Below are positions 34,037 through 41,441 of a DNA stretch of 50,453 bases, piece by piece. The DNA is from Patescibacteria group bacterium. Its GTDB lineage: Bacteria > Patescibacteriota > Saccharimonadia > Saccharimonadales > JAUPVS01. Below the pieces are notes generated by a model. That model was given only the letters and a program-made list of their open reading frames with translations, ran no database searches and was not told the origin of the DNA. The stretch is taken from contig JAUPVS010000005.1 of the NCBI GenBank assembly GCA_030916945.1, positions 1 through 50,453 on the forward strand, written 5' to 3'. Every line of letters begins with the position of its first letter. Position 1 is the stretch's first letter. Made by a program: the position numbers and the translations under genes.

Positions 34037-35077
34037 TTACTCGTGATGGCTGCTATGGTCTTCTTTTTTATGGAGAATTCGGCCAGTGTCGGCGACGACT
34101 TCGACCAAGCGGTTACTGTAGCCCCATTCGTTATCGTACCAGGCTACCACTTTAAGCATGTTGTCACCCACCACGGCGGTTAACTTGGCATCAACTATAG
34201 CCGAGTGGCTATTGCCAACAAAGTCTTTGCTAACCAGCTCTTCTTCAGTAATGTCCAGTATACCTTGGTAGAAGGGTTCCTTGGCGGCTTTCTTGAAGGC
34301 AGCGTTAACCAGTTCGGGTGTGACCGGCTTTTTGGTAATGATCACAAAGTCACTTAGGCTGACCACTGGGGTAGGAACACGAATCGATAAGCCTCCAAAG
34401 ACACCCTGTAAGGCGGGTAAGGCTTTGGCAGCGGCAATTGAGGCACCAGTGGTCGTAGGAACAATGTTTTCGGCAGCATTGCGGGCTTCGCGCAAGTCTT
34501 TGGCCGGAGCGTCCTGCAGTTTTTGGCTGGCTGTGTAGCTGTGCACGGTAGTCATCATGGCTTTTTCGATGCCAAAGTTACTTTCGATCACGGCTGCTAC
34601 TGGAGTAATACAGTTAGTGGTACAAGAGGCGTTACTAATGACGTCTTCGGCACTATCCAGCTCGTCTTCGTTAACACCCAACACGATGGTTGTAGCGCCT
34701 TCGCCCTTGGCAGGGGCGCTTAGAACAACTTTTTTGGCGCCGGCATTAATGTGCGCCTTGGCCTTGGCTGGATCAACAAAGAATCCTGTTGACTCAATTA
34801 CAACATCTACCTTGTGCTCTTTCCAGGGCAGCAAAGCTGGGTCGGTCTGGGCAAACACCGGGATCTTCTTGCCATCAACAATAAGGTTGGTTTCGTCACA
34901 AGATACCTTATGATCGTAGGTACCATAGTTACTGTCGTGCTTGAGCAGATGAGCCAATGTTTTTGTATCGGTTAAGTCGTTAACCGCAATAATTTCGATG
35001 TCCGAACGATCAAACGCTACTTTAAACGCATTGCGACCGATACGACCAAACCCGTTGATTGCCACCCGTGTTTTCAT
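34037..35077 (-). CDS. gap: Glyceraldehyde-3-phosphate dehydrogenase
   Basis: Converts glyceraldehyde-3-P to 1,3-bisphosphoglycerate with NAD. The 346-aa protein has INGFGRIGRNAF of the dinucleotide fold, the active-site Cys152 in SNASCTTNCITP, and the C-terminal WYDNEWGYSNR. Asp34 after the second beta strand (VND) favours NAD over NADP. A short His/Glu-rich tail (KKEDHSSHHE) extends the usual C-terminus. It is first of gap-rpiB-rpe-tktN-tktC. Confidence 0.98.
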   Translation of the reverse strand: MKTRVAINGFGRIGRNAFKVAFDRSDIEIIAVNDLTDTKTLAHLLKHDSNYGTYDHKVSCDETNLIVDGKKIPVFAQTDPALLPWKEHKVDVVIESTGFFVDPAKAKAHINAGAKKVVLSAPAKGEGATTIVLGVNEDELDSAEDVISNASCTTNCITPVAAVIESNFGIEKAMMTTVHSYTASQKLQDAPAKDLREARNAAENIVPTTTGASIAAAKALPALQGVFGGLSIRVPTPVVSLSDFVIITKKPVTPELVNAAFKKAAKEPFYQGILDITEEELVSKDFVGNSHSAIVDAKLTAVVGDNMLKVVAWYDNEWGYSNRLVEVVADTGRILHKKEDHSSHHE

Positions 35078-35088
35078 GTTTGTCTGTA

Positions 35089-35125
35089 CCCTCTTTAACC
35101 ATTAGTAGTTCTAAGGGCTATTGTA
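35089..35125 (-). promoter_or_regulatory. gap operon promoter -10 and ribosome site
   Basis: Minus strand TACAAT (35120-35125), then a leader of about 35 nt with AGAGGG (35089-35094) 11 nt before the gap ATG. A leadered gene, unlike many others here. Confidence 0.6.
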
Positions 35126-35152
35126 TCTGGTGTTGAGACTAGGCGCAAGCGG

Positions 35153-35575
35153 TTAGGCGGCCAGGTCCATGAGGTCATGCTGCTGAATGTACTGTAACAA
35201 CCGCTTATGACGGTCGTCTTCCATTTGCTCCAGCGCCTCGTTGAGCGTCATCCACTCAAAAGACTCGTGCTCGGGACTTACTTGAACACCGGTATCTTTT
35301 ACTTTGGCAACAAAGAATAGCCAGGTGGTCGGCGTGTCATTACGCAAACCACTTTCGGCAAAGACCAGCTTTATGTCGGTTGCTTTAACCTGCAGATTTG
35401 CTTCTTCTTGAACCTCACGCTGGGCGGCTTCAATAAAGTCTTCGCCTTCATCAACAATTCCGCCAGCCGTATCGAGTTCGCCTGGCCGATACGGTGCCGA
35501 CTTACTACGGCGCAGCATTAGGGTTTTGCCGTCCTCACGAAACAGAACGACTTTAGCACCAACAATTGTTTTCAT
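35153..35575 (-). CDS. Nudix hydrolase (1)
   Basis: 140-aa Nudix pyrophosphohydrolase; the substrate is unknown but such enzymes often clear damaged or excess nucleotides. The Nudix box is at about 38-61, GGIVDEGEDFIEAAQREVQEEAN, with the catalytic REVQEE (53-58); the following Gly is Asn. It is the last gene of ppa-methyltransferase-Nudix and its start overlaps the methyltransferase stop as TAATG. Confidence 0.9.
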   Translation of the reverse strand: MKTIVGAKVVLFREDGKTLMLRRSKSAPYRPGELDTAGGIVDEGEDFIEAAQREVQEEANLQVKATDIKLVFAESGLRNDTPTTWLFFVAKVKDTGVQVSPEHESFEWMTLNEALEQMEDDRHKRLLQYIQQHDLMDLAA

Positions 35576-36216
35576 TAATTCCCTTTTTTAACGATTATGC
35601 GAATCAGGTTGCGGACGCCAATGGCGCGATCTTTATAGGTTTCGCCCCGATTATCTATAGCCAGCGGATTGAACTCATGGCTCAACTCTTTGGCAGTGTC
35701 AACATCCAGAAAACGTTTTTCGATTTCGTTAATCTTGTAATAGTTTTGCTCGATTTCTTCACCCTCGCCGCATTCCGAGTCATCTGTACTGTTACATAAG
35801 GCACTCAAGACTCCTCCCGGTGTCAAAATACGCTTGATCTCGGCGAAGATTTGCTTGGTCGTGGCCATGTCAAAGTAATGTAAGCTAAGGTTGGCATGGA
35901 CTACGTCAAAAGATTCAGACGAGAGTTCTGAAAGCTCACGAACATCCAGTTTTTTAAGCTCGACTCGCACACCCTCACTGGCTGCTTCTTCATTGATAGT
36001 CGGAAATAAATCATCAATGAAGTCGGTCATAGTAACTTTATAGCCTTCTTGGGCTAGCCAGAGGCCATCATTGCCGGTGCCGGTTCCAATTTCTAAAACT
36101 CTAGCGTTAGTGGGATAGAACTTAACAGCTTCCTGTACGAACAACGATGGCTGGCCAGCCCAGTCGGCATCGTTGTATTTGCTAAGCTTTTTAGCCCAAT
36201 ACGCGGCCTTACTCAT
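35575..36216 (-). CDS. Class I SAM-dependent methyltransferase
   Basis: 213-aa Rossmann-fold methyltransferase. Motif I VLEIGTGTGNDG is at about 40-51, then MTDFIDD, LDVRELSELSSESFDVVHANLSLHYF and LTPGGVLSAL. The pattern is of small-molecule or protein methyltransferases; the substrate is unknown. It is directly after ppa (TAGATG junction) and overlaps the Nudix gene, so is likely co-regulated with both. Confidence 0.85.
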   Translation of the reverse strand: MSKAAYWAKKLSKYNDADWAGQPSLFVQEAVKFYPTNARVLEIGTGTGNDGLWLAQEGYKVTMTDFIDDLFPTINEEAASEGVRVELKKLDVRELSELSSESFDVVHANLSLHYFDMATTKQIFAEIKRILTPGGVLSALCNSTDDSECGEGEEIEQNYYKINEIEKRFLDVDTAKELSHEFNPLAIDNRGETYKDRAIGVRNLIRIIVKKGN

Positions 36217-36744
36217 CTATTTACTAAAGCGCTCTTGGCATTCTTTAATGATTTCGATGGCTTTGGCTTTGTCGCCCCAACCCAATACTTTGGTTGAACC
36301 GGGTTTTTTGAGATCTTTGTAATGGGTAAAGTGGTGAACAATCTGTTCTTTCCAGCGTTCGCCCAGGTCATCAAGGGTCTTAATCATACCGCCGTTGTTA
36401 CGGTCATCAGCCGGTACCACTACAACTTTATGGTCCATCTCGCTGTCGTCCTCAAATTCGAGTACACCCAAAACGTTTACCTCTAGGTAAATACCGGTTG
36501 GTAGCGGTTCTTCGGTTACGATAAGTGTATCCAGCTCATCGCCGTCATCGTCTAGGGTTTGTGGGATAAAGCCATAGTTACAGGGCTTAGAAAAAATAAC
36601 TGGCTCAACGCGGTCGAGCATAAAGGCCGCCCGTTTGCGGTCCCACTCGATCTTAAGGGTCGAACCCTTCGAAATCTCAACTACAGTATTAATAACACCG
36701 CTATCAACATCGCCGGTCTCAAGTACTTTATTGAAGTCTGGCAT
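36217..36744 (-). CDS. ppa: Inorganic pyrophosphatase (family I)
   Basis: Hydrolyses pyrophosphate to drive biosynthesis. ATG 36744 is chosen for GAGGAA upstream and for giving a normal length of 175 aa; a longer in-frame N-terminus would overlap gdpD and adds no domain. It has the family metal site DGDELD (D67, D69, D72) with MDHKVVVVP (D104), and CNYGFIPQT. It heads an operon with the methyltransferase and Nudix genes. Confidence 0.95.
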   Translation of the reverse strand: MPDFNKVLETGDVDSGVINTVVEISKGSTLKIEWDRKRAAFMLDRVEPVIFSKPCNYGFIPQTLDDDGDELDTLIVTEEPLPTGIYLEVNVLGVLEFEDDSEMDHKVVVVPADDRNNGGMIKTLDDLGERWKEQIVHHFTHYKDLKKPGSTKVLGWGDKAKAIEIIKECQERFSK

Positions 36745-36771
36745 CGGTAAATTCCTCGCTTTCTGGGTGAT

Positions 36772-36781
36772 ATTGTACACT
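36772..36781. promoter_or_regulatory. Overlapping divergent -10 boxes of ppa and gdpD
   Basis: Minus strand TACAAT (36772-36777) faces ppa. Plus strand TACACT (36776-36781) precedes gdpD and shares two bases with it. RNA polymerase bound for one gene would block the other. Confidence 0.5.
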
Positions 36782-36796
36782 AGGAGTGAGCACAAC

Positions 36797-37474
36797 ATGA
36801 AAAAAGTTATTGGGCACCGCGGTGCGGCCGGCACGGCCTTAGAAAATTCGGAATCGGCAATTCGTCAGGCCGTCGCTTCGGGCACCGAAGTTTTAGAGGT
36901 CGACGTTCGCTTATCGCGCGACAAAAAATTGGTGGTCTGCCACGACGCCAATCTCGAAACCATGGCCAATAACAGCAGCAAAATCCGTCAGCACAACTGG
37001 GCCGACCTGCAAAAAATCGTCCTGCGCGATGGTTCACAGCTCCTATTACTAGAAGATGTCTTAAAGATCGTCGGCCAAAAAGCCCAGCTAATTATTGAAC
37101 TAAAGGACCTGGGCAGCGAACACAGCCTGGTAGCTGCCCTCGACGCCTTTCCTAAGGCCCAGGTAGCGATTGCCTCGTTTAAACGCCCCGTTTTACTAGC
37201 GGTACGCAAACTACGCCCTAAACTACCTTTATACGTGCTAGAGCACACAAAGTCACTCGACGCCATCCAGTTTGCCAAGCGCGAGAAGCTACAAGGTATT
37301 GGCTTGAACTTTTGGCTACTGAGCCCGCACACCTACTACCAAGCCCGCCGCGCGGGCTTAGGCATCTACGCCTATACCGTCAACAGCCGCTTTCTAGCCT
37401 GGTTCATTCACCTGTTCTACCCGCAGGTAATCATCTGCAGCGACCACCCGGAACGTTTTAGCAGTAAGGGATAA
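36797..37474 (+). CDS. Glycerophosphodiester phosphodiesterase
   Basis: 225-aa GDPD-family enzyme that releases glycerol-3-phosphate from glycerophosphodiesters. ATG 36797 is chosen for AGGAG upstream, instead of an in-frame start at 36635 that lies inside ppa. Catalytic residues are visible: H7 and R8 (GHRGAAG), E34 and D36 (LEVDVRLS), H49 (VCHD). The C-terminal AYTVN and SDHPE are standard. No signal peptide, so cytoplasmic. Its 3' end overlaps the convergent membrane gene by 17 bp. Confidence 0.92.
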   Translation: MKKVIGHRGAAGTALENSESAIRQAVASGTEVLEVDVRLSRDKKLVVCHDANLETMANNSSKIRQHNWADLQKIVLRDGSQLLLLEDVLKIVGQKAQLIIELKDLGSEHSLVAALDAFPKAQVAIASFKRPVLLAVRKLRPKLPLYVLEHTKSLDAIQFAKREKLQGIGLNFWLLSPHTYYQARRAGLGIYAYTVNSRFLAWFIHLFYPQVIICSDHPERFSSKG

Positions 37475-38018
37475 AAGCCGCAAGAATACGTTTAGAGTTT
37501 ATCTTTTCCCTGGTAGCGGTATTCTCAAAACTAAGCGATATCCACTTATTGTTACTTACGTTTTTTAATTCTATGAACGTCATGTATGGATTTGTTTGCA
37601 GCCAACTCCTGCTAAAAGTTCCCTCACCCGGCGATGCTATGTCTGCGCTATCTGACTGAATAATAGTAGCCAATGCTATGTATTTTTTTCCGTCAGAAGG
37701 GCGTATTAAGTTTAAAGAGTGCGGATAGGTAACAATCCCGATGACACTACTCCCCTTTCGGCAAATGGCCATTCGCACCCCGTTAGCGGGAAAATTTCCC
37801 TGAGAGTAATCCTGCGCGCGCAAGCTAAAAGCTGCTGCCTTAGCCTTAACATCACGCTCCTGCATTTTGGTATAGATCATAGTGCCAGTAAAAACAACGA
37901 CTAGTACAACCGTCAAACCGACCAGTACTTGCAGCAGGCGGGGTTTACGATTACTAACGTTGGCGGTTTTGGCTTTAGAAACTGGTTTTTTGGGTGTTGC
38001 TTTGGGCATTTCTTTCAT
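37458..38018 (-). CDS. Single-pass membrane protein, paralogue A
   Basis: 186-aa protein of unknown function. A Lys-rich cytoplasmic N-terminus (about 1-27) is followed by a membrane segment (LLQVLVGLTVVLVVVF, about 28-48) and an outside domain of about 130 residues. It shares with the gene at 38029-38613 the block YTKxxERDxKAKAAAFxLRxQDY, the NGVRMAxCxK motif and a terminal IPxC, so the two are tandem paralogues. The two conserved Cys could form a disulphide if exported. No enzyme motif is visible. Confidence 0.75.
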   Translation of the reverse strand: MKEMPKATPKKPVSKAKTANVSNRKPRLLQVLVGLTVVLVVVFTGTMIYTKMQERDVKAKAAAFSLRAQDYSQGNFPANGVRMAICRKGSSVIGIVTYPHSLNLIRPSDGKKYIALATIIQSDSADIASPGEGTFSRSWLQTNPYMTFIELKNVSNNKWISLSFENTATREKINSKRILAAFIPYC

Positions 38019-38028
38019 CTCTCCTTAG

Positions 38029-38613
38029 TTAGCAGTTTGGTATATACAGCGCGTTAATCCAGCCACTATTTATTCGCGACACCGATACGGTGTTGTTACT
38101 AGCAGTGGCGACGTAAGTTAGTCTAATCCATTGTGTGTTCGGCACGCCACTGCGCGTAGTGAAGTTTATGGCATCCTTGCCGGAGTTGAACCAGTCTTTT
38201 GACGAAGTCACCAGAATGGCTTTGTTAGGGTCGGTCGGCACGGCATTCTCGGCGGCAATCTGCACAATTTGAGCCTGAGAATTCCAGAAATAGAGCAGTA
38301 CCGGCCGGCTCACGATGGCAACAATTGTAGATCTAGAAGAGCTTTCGGCTTTCTTGCAAACTGCCATCCTTACGCCATTACCAGGCAGTTGTTTGGCTTC
38401 ATAATCTTGTGGTCGCAAGGTAAAGGCGGCTGCTTTGGCCTTGGCATCACGTTCTGTATATTTGGTATAGACAAGAGTCCCTAGGGCAGTTAGAGCAAAT
38501 ACAGCCAGTAACACGGCAATTATCTTTATTGCCAGTGATTGCTGTTTTTTAAGATTAGCAACTTTGGCCGACGGAGCGGCTTTTTTGGTTGAACGTTTGG
38601 CGGTTTTGGCCAT
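38029..38613 (-). CDS. Single-pass membrane protein, paralogue B
   Basis: 194-aa protein paralogous to the next gene: Lys-rich N-terminus, membrane segment (about 28-48, IIAVLLAVFALTALGTLVY), then YTKYTERDAKAKAAAFTLRPQDY, LPGNGVRMAVCKK and a terminal IPNC. The external domain of each is otherwise diverged. Function unknown; a surface or envelope role is inferred from topology. The gene is preceded by AAGGA and a promoter at 38647-38675. Confidence 0.75.
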   Translation of the reverse strand: MAKTAKRSTKKAAPSAKVANLKKQQSLAIKIIAVLLAVFALTALGTLVYTKYTERDAKAKAAAFTLRPQDYEAKQLPGNGVRMAVCKKAESSSRSTIVAIVSRPVLLYFWNSQAQIVQIAAENAVPTDPNKAILVTSSKDWFNSGKDAINFTTRSGVPNTQWIRLTYVATASNNTVSVSRINSGWINALYIPNC

Positions 38614-38646
38614 ATGGTATCCTTTTTATTTTTGAGCTTTAAGTTG

Positions 38647-38675
38647 ATGTTACTGTTTTATGATGCTTATGTCAA
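38647..38675 (-). promoter_or_regulatory. Promoter of the paralogous membrane pair
   Basis: Minus strand TTGACA (38670-38675) and TAACAT (38647-38652) are 17 nt apart, giving a leader with AAGGA before the ATG at 38613. Confidence 0.65.
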
Positions 38676-38692
38676 TGCAGGCGGGCATGCCT

Positions 38693-38698
38693 TATACT
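38693..38698 (+). promoter_or_regulatory. -10 box of leaderless FNR-like gene
   Basis: TATACT lies 7 nt before the ATG at 38706 with no Shine-Dalgarno. Confidence 0.7.
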
Positions 38699-38705
38699 AG
38701 CCGTT

Positions 38706-39380
38706 ATGCAAATACAACTCGTAAGAACCGAACCAGTCGCCCAAAACATTCAGTCTTTCTTGTTTAAGCCAACGGCAGCGGTTGGTTACACGGCTGGGCA
38801 GTTCATACAAATGACCCTACCCCACCACAATCCCGACGACCGTGGTATTAAGCGCTGGTTCACATTATCCTCGTCGCCGACTCAAGAACTACTTAGTATC
38901 ACCACCAAATTTGCCGGCGACGCTAGCAGCAGTTTTAAAAAAGAACTGTTCAGCCTGCAGCCAGGTGATTCTGTAGAAATTAACAGTCCCGAAGGCGATT
39001 TTGTATTACCAAGCGACCCTGGCACCGAACTACTGTTTGTGGCCGGCGGCATGGGCATTACACCTTACCACAGTATGGTGCAATGGCTAGCCGACAGTGG
39101 CGAAAAACGGAACATCACACTCTTATACGGTGTCCAAACTAAAGAAGAACTGGCCTTTACCGAGTTATTCACCAGCTACGGCGTTAACTTTAAGCCGCTG
39201 ATTGGTGAACGGCTTACTACCGATATGATTATGAAAGAAGCTGCCGGCAAATTGGTGTACGTGTCTGGCCCAGAGCCAATGGTCGAAGCCCTTAACGACA
39301 GCCTAATTGCCGGCGGGTTACCAGACGAGCGTCTTAAAACCGACTACTTCCCGGGCTACCAGAACAACTACAGCGCCTGA
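38706..39380 (+). CDS. Ferredoxin-NADP reductase-like FAD oxidoreductase
   Basis: 224-aa flavoprotein. The FAD-binding barrel has the motif RWFTLSS (R50 onward) and the NAD(P) domain has GGMGITPYHSM (about 113-123), then YGVQTKEEL and VSGPEPMVEAL. There is no 2Fe-2S domain, so it is the short two-domain type. It could reduce a ferredoxin, flavodoxin or other carrier, and its partner is not in view. It ends 2 bp from convergent trxB. Single gene with a leaderless promoter. Confidence 0.88.
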   Translation: MQIQLVRTEPVAQNIQSFLFKPTAAVGYTAGQFIQMTLPHHNPDDRGIKRWFTLSSSPTQELLSITTKFAGDASSSFKKELFSLQPGDSVEINSPEGDFVLPSDPGTELLFVAGGMGITPYHSMVQWLADSGEKRNITLLYGVQTKEELAFTELFTSYGVNFKPLIGERLTTDMIMKEAAGKLVYVSGPEPMVEALNDSLIAGGLPDERLKTDYFPGYQNNYSA

Positions 39381-39382
39381 GG

Positions 39383-40360
39383 CTAGTAAGTGGCCGGAAC
39401 GGAGTGCATCTCGTGGGTTTGATGCTTATCTTCGATATGCTTACGAATCATCAAGGCAGCGGTGGCGCCCTCGCCAACAGCGCTGGCAATCTGCATGGTT
39501 GCGCCGCTTCTTACATCACCGGCCGCAAACACGCCTGGCATGGTAGTTTCGAGGCTAGTATTAGTCTTAATAAGCCCAACTTCATCGAGCTCGACTTGGC
39601 TGTCTTTTAAGAACTGGGTGTTAGGCATTAAGCCAACAAATATGAACACACCGTCAGTAGCAAACTCCACCTTTTTGCCGGTGGCCGTATCGGTACCGAC
39701 AACCTTAGTGACCTTGCCGTCTTCACCAACAATTTCGTCGGTGGTGGTACCAAGGTGAACAGTAATCTTGTCTTTATGCTTTTCGAGTTCTTTTTGCAGA
39801 ACGTCCGAAGCGCGCATCTTGCTGCGCACTAACAGGTCGATCTTGGTCGCAAAACGAGTTAAGAAGATGGCCTCCTGAACAGCCGAGTTACCGCCGCCAA
39901 CCACCACCAAACGCTTATCGCGGTAAAAGGCGCCGTCGCAGGTGGCACAGTAATGCACGCCACGGGCGTAAAACTCTTTCTCGCCCGGTACATTAATTTT
40001 TTTGTAATCACTACCTGTGGCAATTAAAACTGTTTCGGCCAGAATGTCGCCGCTGGTGGTATCGAGTTTAATGTGATCGCCTTCACACTTTAGGCCCATG
40101 ACTTCGCCTAGTTCAATCTGGGCACCAAACCGCTCGGCCTGCAGGCGCAAGGCCTCGGCTAGCTCCAAACCGGCAATACCCTTGGCAAAACCCGGATAGT
40201 TGTCGACCCAGTCGGTAATGGCCGCCAAGCCGCCAATAACGCCTTTTTCGAACAACAGCGTCTGAATATCTTCGCGGGTAGTATACACAGCCGCCGTCAA
40301 TGCCGCCGGACCAGCCCCAATCATCACAACTTGGTTCACTTTAGGCTTTTCTTCCGACAT
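39383..40360 (-). CDS. trxB: Thioredoxin reductase
   Basis: NADPH-dependent flavoenzyme that reduces thioredoxin or a glutaredoxin-like partner. ATG 40360 is chosen over a TTG two codons upstream because GAGAGGA precedes it. It has the FAD motif IGAGPAALTAA, the redox pair C138-x-x-C141 in HYCATCDGAF, the NADPH motif VVGGGNSAVQEA and the C-terminal FAAGDVR. The 325-aa length is normal. No thioredoxin is adjacent; a small CGYC protein lies 150 bp upstream. Confidence 0.96.
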   Translation of the reverse strand: MSEEKPKVNQVVMIGAGPAALTAAVYTTREDIQTLLFEKGVIGGLAAITDWVDNYPGFAKGIAGLELAEALRLQAERFGAQIELGEVMGLKCEGDHIKLDTTSGDILAETVLIATGSDYKKINVPGEKEFYARGVHYCATCDGAFYRDKRLVVVGGGNSAVQEAIFLTRFATKIDLLVRSKMRASDVLQKELEKHKDKITVHLGTTTDEIVGEDGKVTKVVGTDTATGKKVEFATDGVFIFVGLMPNTQFLKDSQVELDEVGLIKTNTSLETTMPGVFAAGDVRSGATMQIASAVGEGATAALMIRKHIEDKHQTHEMHSVPATY

Positions 40361-40392
40361 CGACAATTCCTCTCTCTAAATTTGTGTGTCCT

Positions 40393-40421
40393 ATTATGAA
40401 GTTTCTTTTCGGCAGATGCAA
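40393..40421 (-). promoter_or_regulatory. trxB promoter
   Basis: Minus strand TTGCAT (40416-40421) and CATAAT (40393-40398) are 17 nt apart, followed by a leader with GAGAGGA before the trxB ATG. An imperfect palindrome lies directly upstream. Confidence 0.6.
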
Positions 40422-40430
40422 TACAAGGAT

Positions 40431-40486
40431 GTAACGAATCCTGGAACGAGCCGTATTTACATACGGCGAGTGAAGCATGGAGTTAC
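40431..40486. repeat. 56-bp imperfect palindrome upstream of trxB
   Basis: Outer arms GTAAC/GTTAC and inner arms GCCGTAT-TTAC-ATACGGC are symmetric around the same centre (between 40458 and 40459), with 14 unpaired bases on each side between them. There is no T run, so it is not an intrinsic terminator. It lies between the glutaredoxin-like gene and the trxB promoter. It could be a REP-like repeat, an RNA structure, or a regulator site. Confidence 0.6.
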
Positions 40487-40516
40487 AGACACAGCAGTGC
40501 GCTGACTAAAAGGAAC

Positions 40517-40765
40517 TTAAGCAACGGCGGGTGCTAGCTTGGCTAAGTTGAACCCAACCACCACTTCCTTACTATCGTCGTCTTTGGTGACAACGGTAAC
40601 AGGAACAGTTAAGGCACCGCTCAACTCCAAAGCTTCTTTTTGGCGCTCTGGGTTGGTGTCTAGGTTGACCTCTTGATACGTCATGCCTTTAGACTGCAAG
40701 TAGCGCTTAACCATGCTGCAGTAGCCGCAAGTGTTAGTAGTAAAGATAGTGATGTCTTTAGCCAT
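40517..40765 (-). CDS. Glutaredoxin-like CGYC redox protein
   Basis: 82-aa thioredoxin-fold protein with redox motif C13-G-Y-C16 (TTNTCGYCSMVK) and the cis-Pro region LTVPVTVV. The CGYC form resembles NrdH or glutaredoxin-like small redox proteins that are reduced by TrxB, consistent with the nearby trxB. Its start is near an AT-rich leader with AGGG. The exact type, NrdH or glutaredoxin-like, is not settled. Confidence 0.88.
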   Translation of the reverse strand: MAKDITIFTTNTCGYCSMVKRYLQSKGMTYQEVNLDTNPERQKEALELSGALTVPVTVVTKDDDSKEVVVGFNLAKLAPAVA

Positions 40766-40928
40766 TTTAATTCCCTATTTCCCCTCTTTTGTTAGAACTT
40801 TTTTATGGTGTTTTTTGCTTTAATTTTTAGTTATTAAGCTATTACAAGAAAAGTATATATGGTGCTTATGATAAAAGCAATACCGCTATATGTTGTGTTT
40901 TTTTACTTTTTAAGGGCTCTAGAGGTGG
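40766..40928. other. 163-bp AT-rich intergenic stretch
   Basis: Lies between the FKBP gene and the glutaredoxin-like gene. It is clearly richer in A/T than neighbouring genes, with long T runs on the plus strand. It presumably carries the 5' leader of the glutaredoxin-like gene; no convincing -35/-10 pair, hairpin or ORF stands out. Confidence 0.5.
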
Positions 40929-41441
40929 CTACTGGACAGCCGTCAGAGTAACGTCAAAAACTAGGGCCGAATTAGGTGGAATAGCTGGTGTTGGCGACTG
41001 GTCACCGTAGGCCAAGTTAGCCGGAATAATTAGGCGGCGCGAGCCTCCAACTTTCATACCGGGGATTCCGTCTTGCCAGCCCTTAATTACTTGGCTGAGC
41101 GACAGACTAATCGGTTCGCTGCTAGAGTCGAACACGCTACCGTCTTTTACTAAAGCGCCGGTGTAGGTGACGCTCACCGTGGAGCCAGCCTTGGCTTCGG
41201 CACCATCACCAACCTTGGTATCGGTGATTTTTAGCTCGGTAACGGGGTCGCTGCTAGGCGTAAAGTTGGCTAGTGTCTGATTGCTGCTTTGTGATGTTGT
41301 GTCCACTTTTTCGGCATCCTTCTTATTATTACTTTCTTGAGTCATGGTCCATATAACAGCTACGCTGGTGGCGAGCGAGGCGACTAAAAAGAACAGGGCG
41401 GCAATGAGGGCACCGATTCGTTGCGATTTCTTAGCTGCCAT
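40929..41441 (-). CDS. Membrane-anchored FKBP-type peptidyl-prolyl isomerase
   Basis: 170-aa protein. A basic N-terminus and membrane segment (about 9-33) are followed by a Ser/Thr/Asn-rich linker and an FKBP domain (about 68-170): VSVTYTGALVKDG, FDSSSEP, VIKGWQDGIPGMKVGG, LIIPANLAYG and NSALVFDVTL. The core binding residues are present. It should act outside the membrane in folding of exported proteins. It directly follows the Nudix gene (TAG-ATG) in the same direction. Confidence 0.93.
   Translation of the reverse strand: MAAKKSQRIGALIAALFFLVASLATSVAVIWTMTQESNNKKDAEKVDTTSQSSNQTLANFTPSSDPVTELKITDTKVGDGAEAKAGSTVSVTYTGALVKDGSVFDSSSEPISLSLSQVIKGWQDGIPGMKVGGSRRLIIPANLAYGDQSPTPAIPPNSALVFDVTLTAVQ

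Noticed and set aside
36635-36796. Upstream extension of gdpD from 36635
   Set aside because: It lies within ppa, adds no GDPD sequence, and AGGAG supports the ATG at 36797.
36745-36834. Upstream extension of ppa from 36834
   Set aside because: The added residues do not resemble pyrophosphatase, and GAGGAA precedes the ATG at 36744.
40450-40467. GCCGTAT/ATACGGC hairpin as a terminator
   Set aside because: No T run follows on either strand, so it does not meet the pattern of an intrinsic terminator.
40416-40511. 31-codon plus-strand ORF (ATG at 40416) through the palindrome upstream of trxB
   Set aside because: It has no ribosome site, its first codons coincide with the trxB -35 box on the other strand, and the palindromic structure explains the sequence better.
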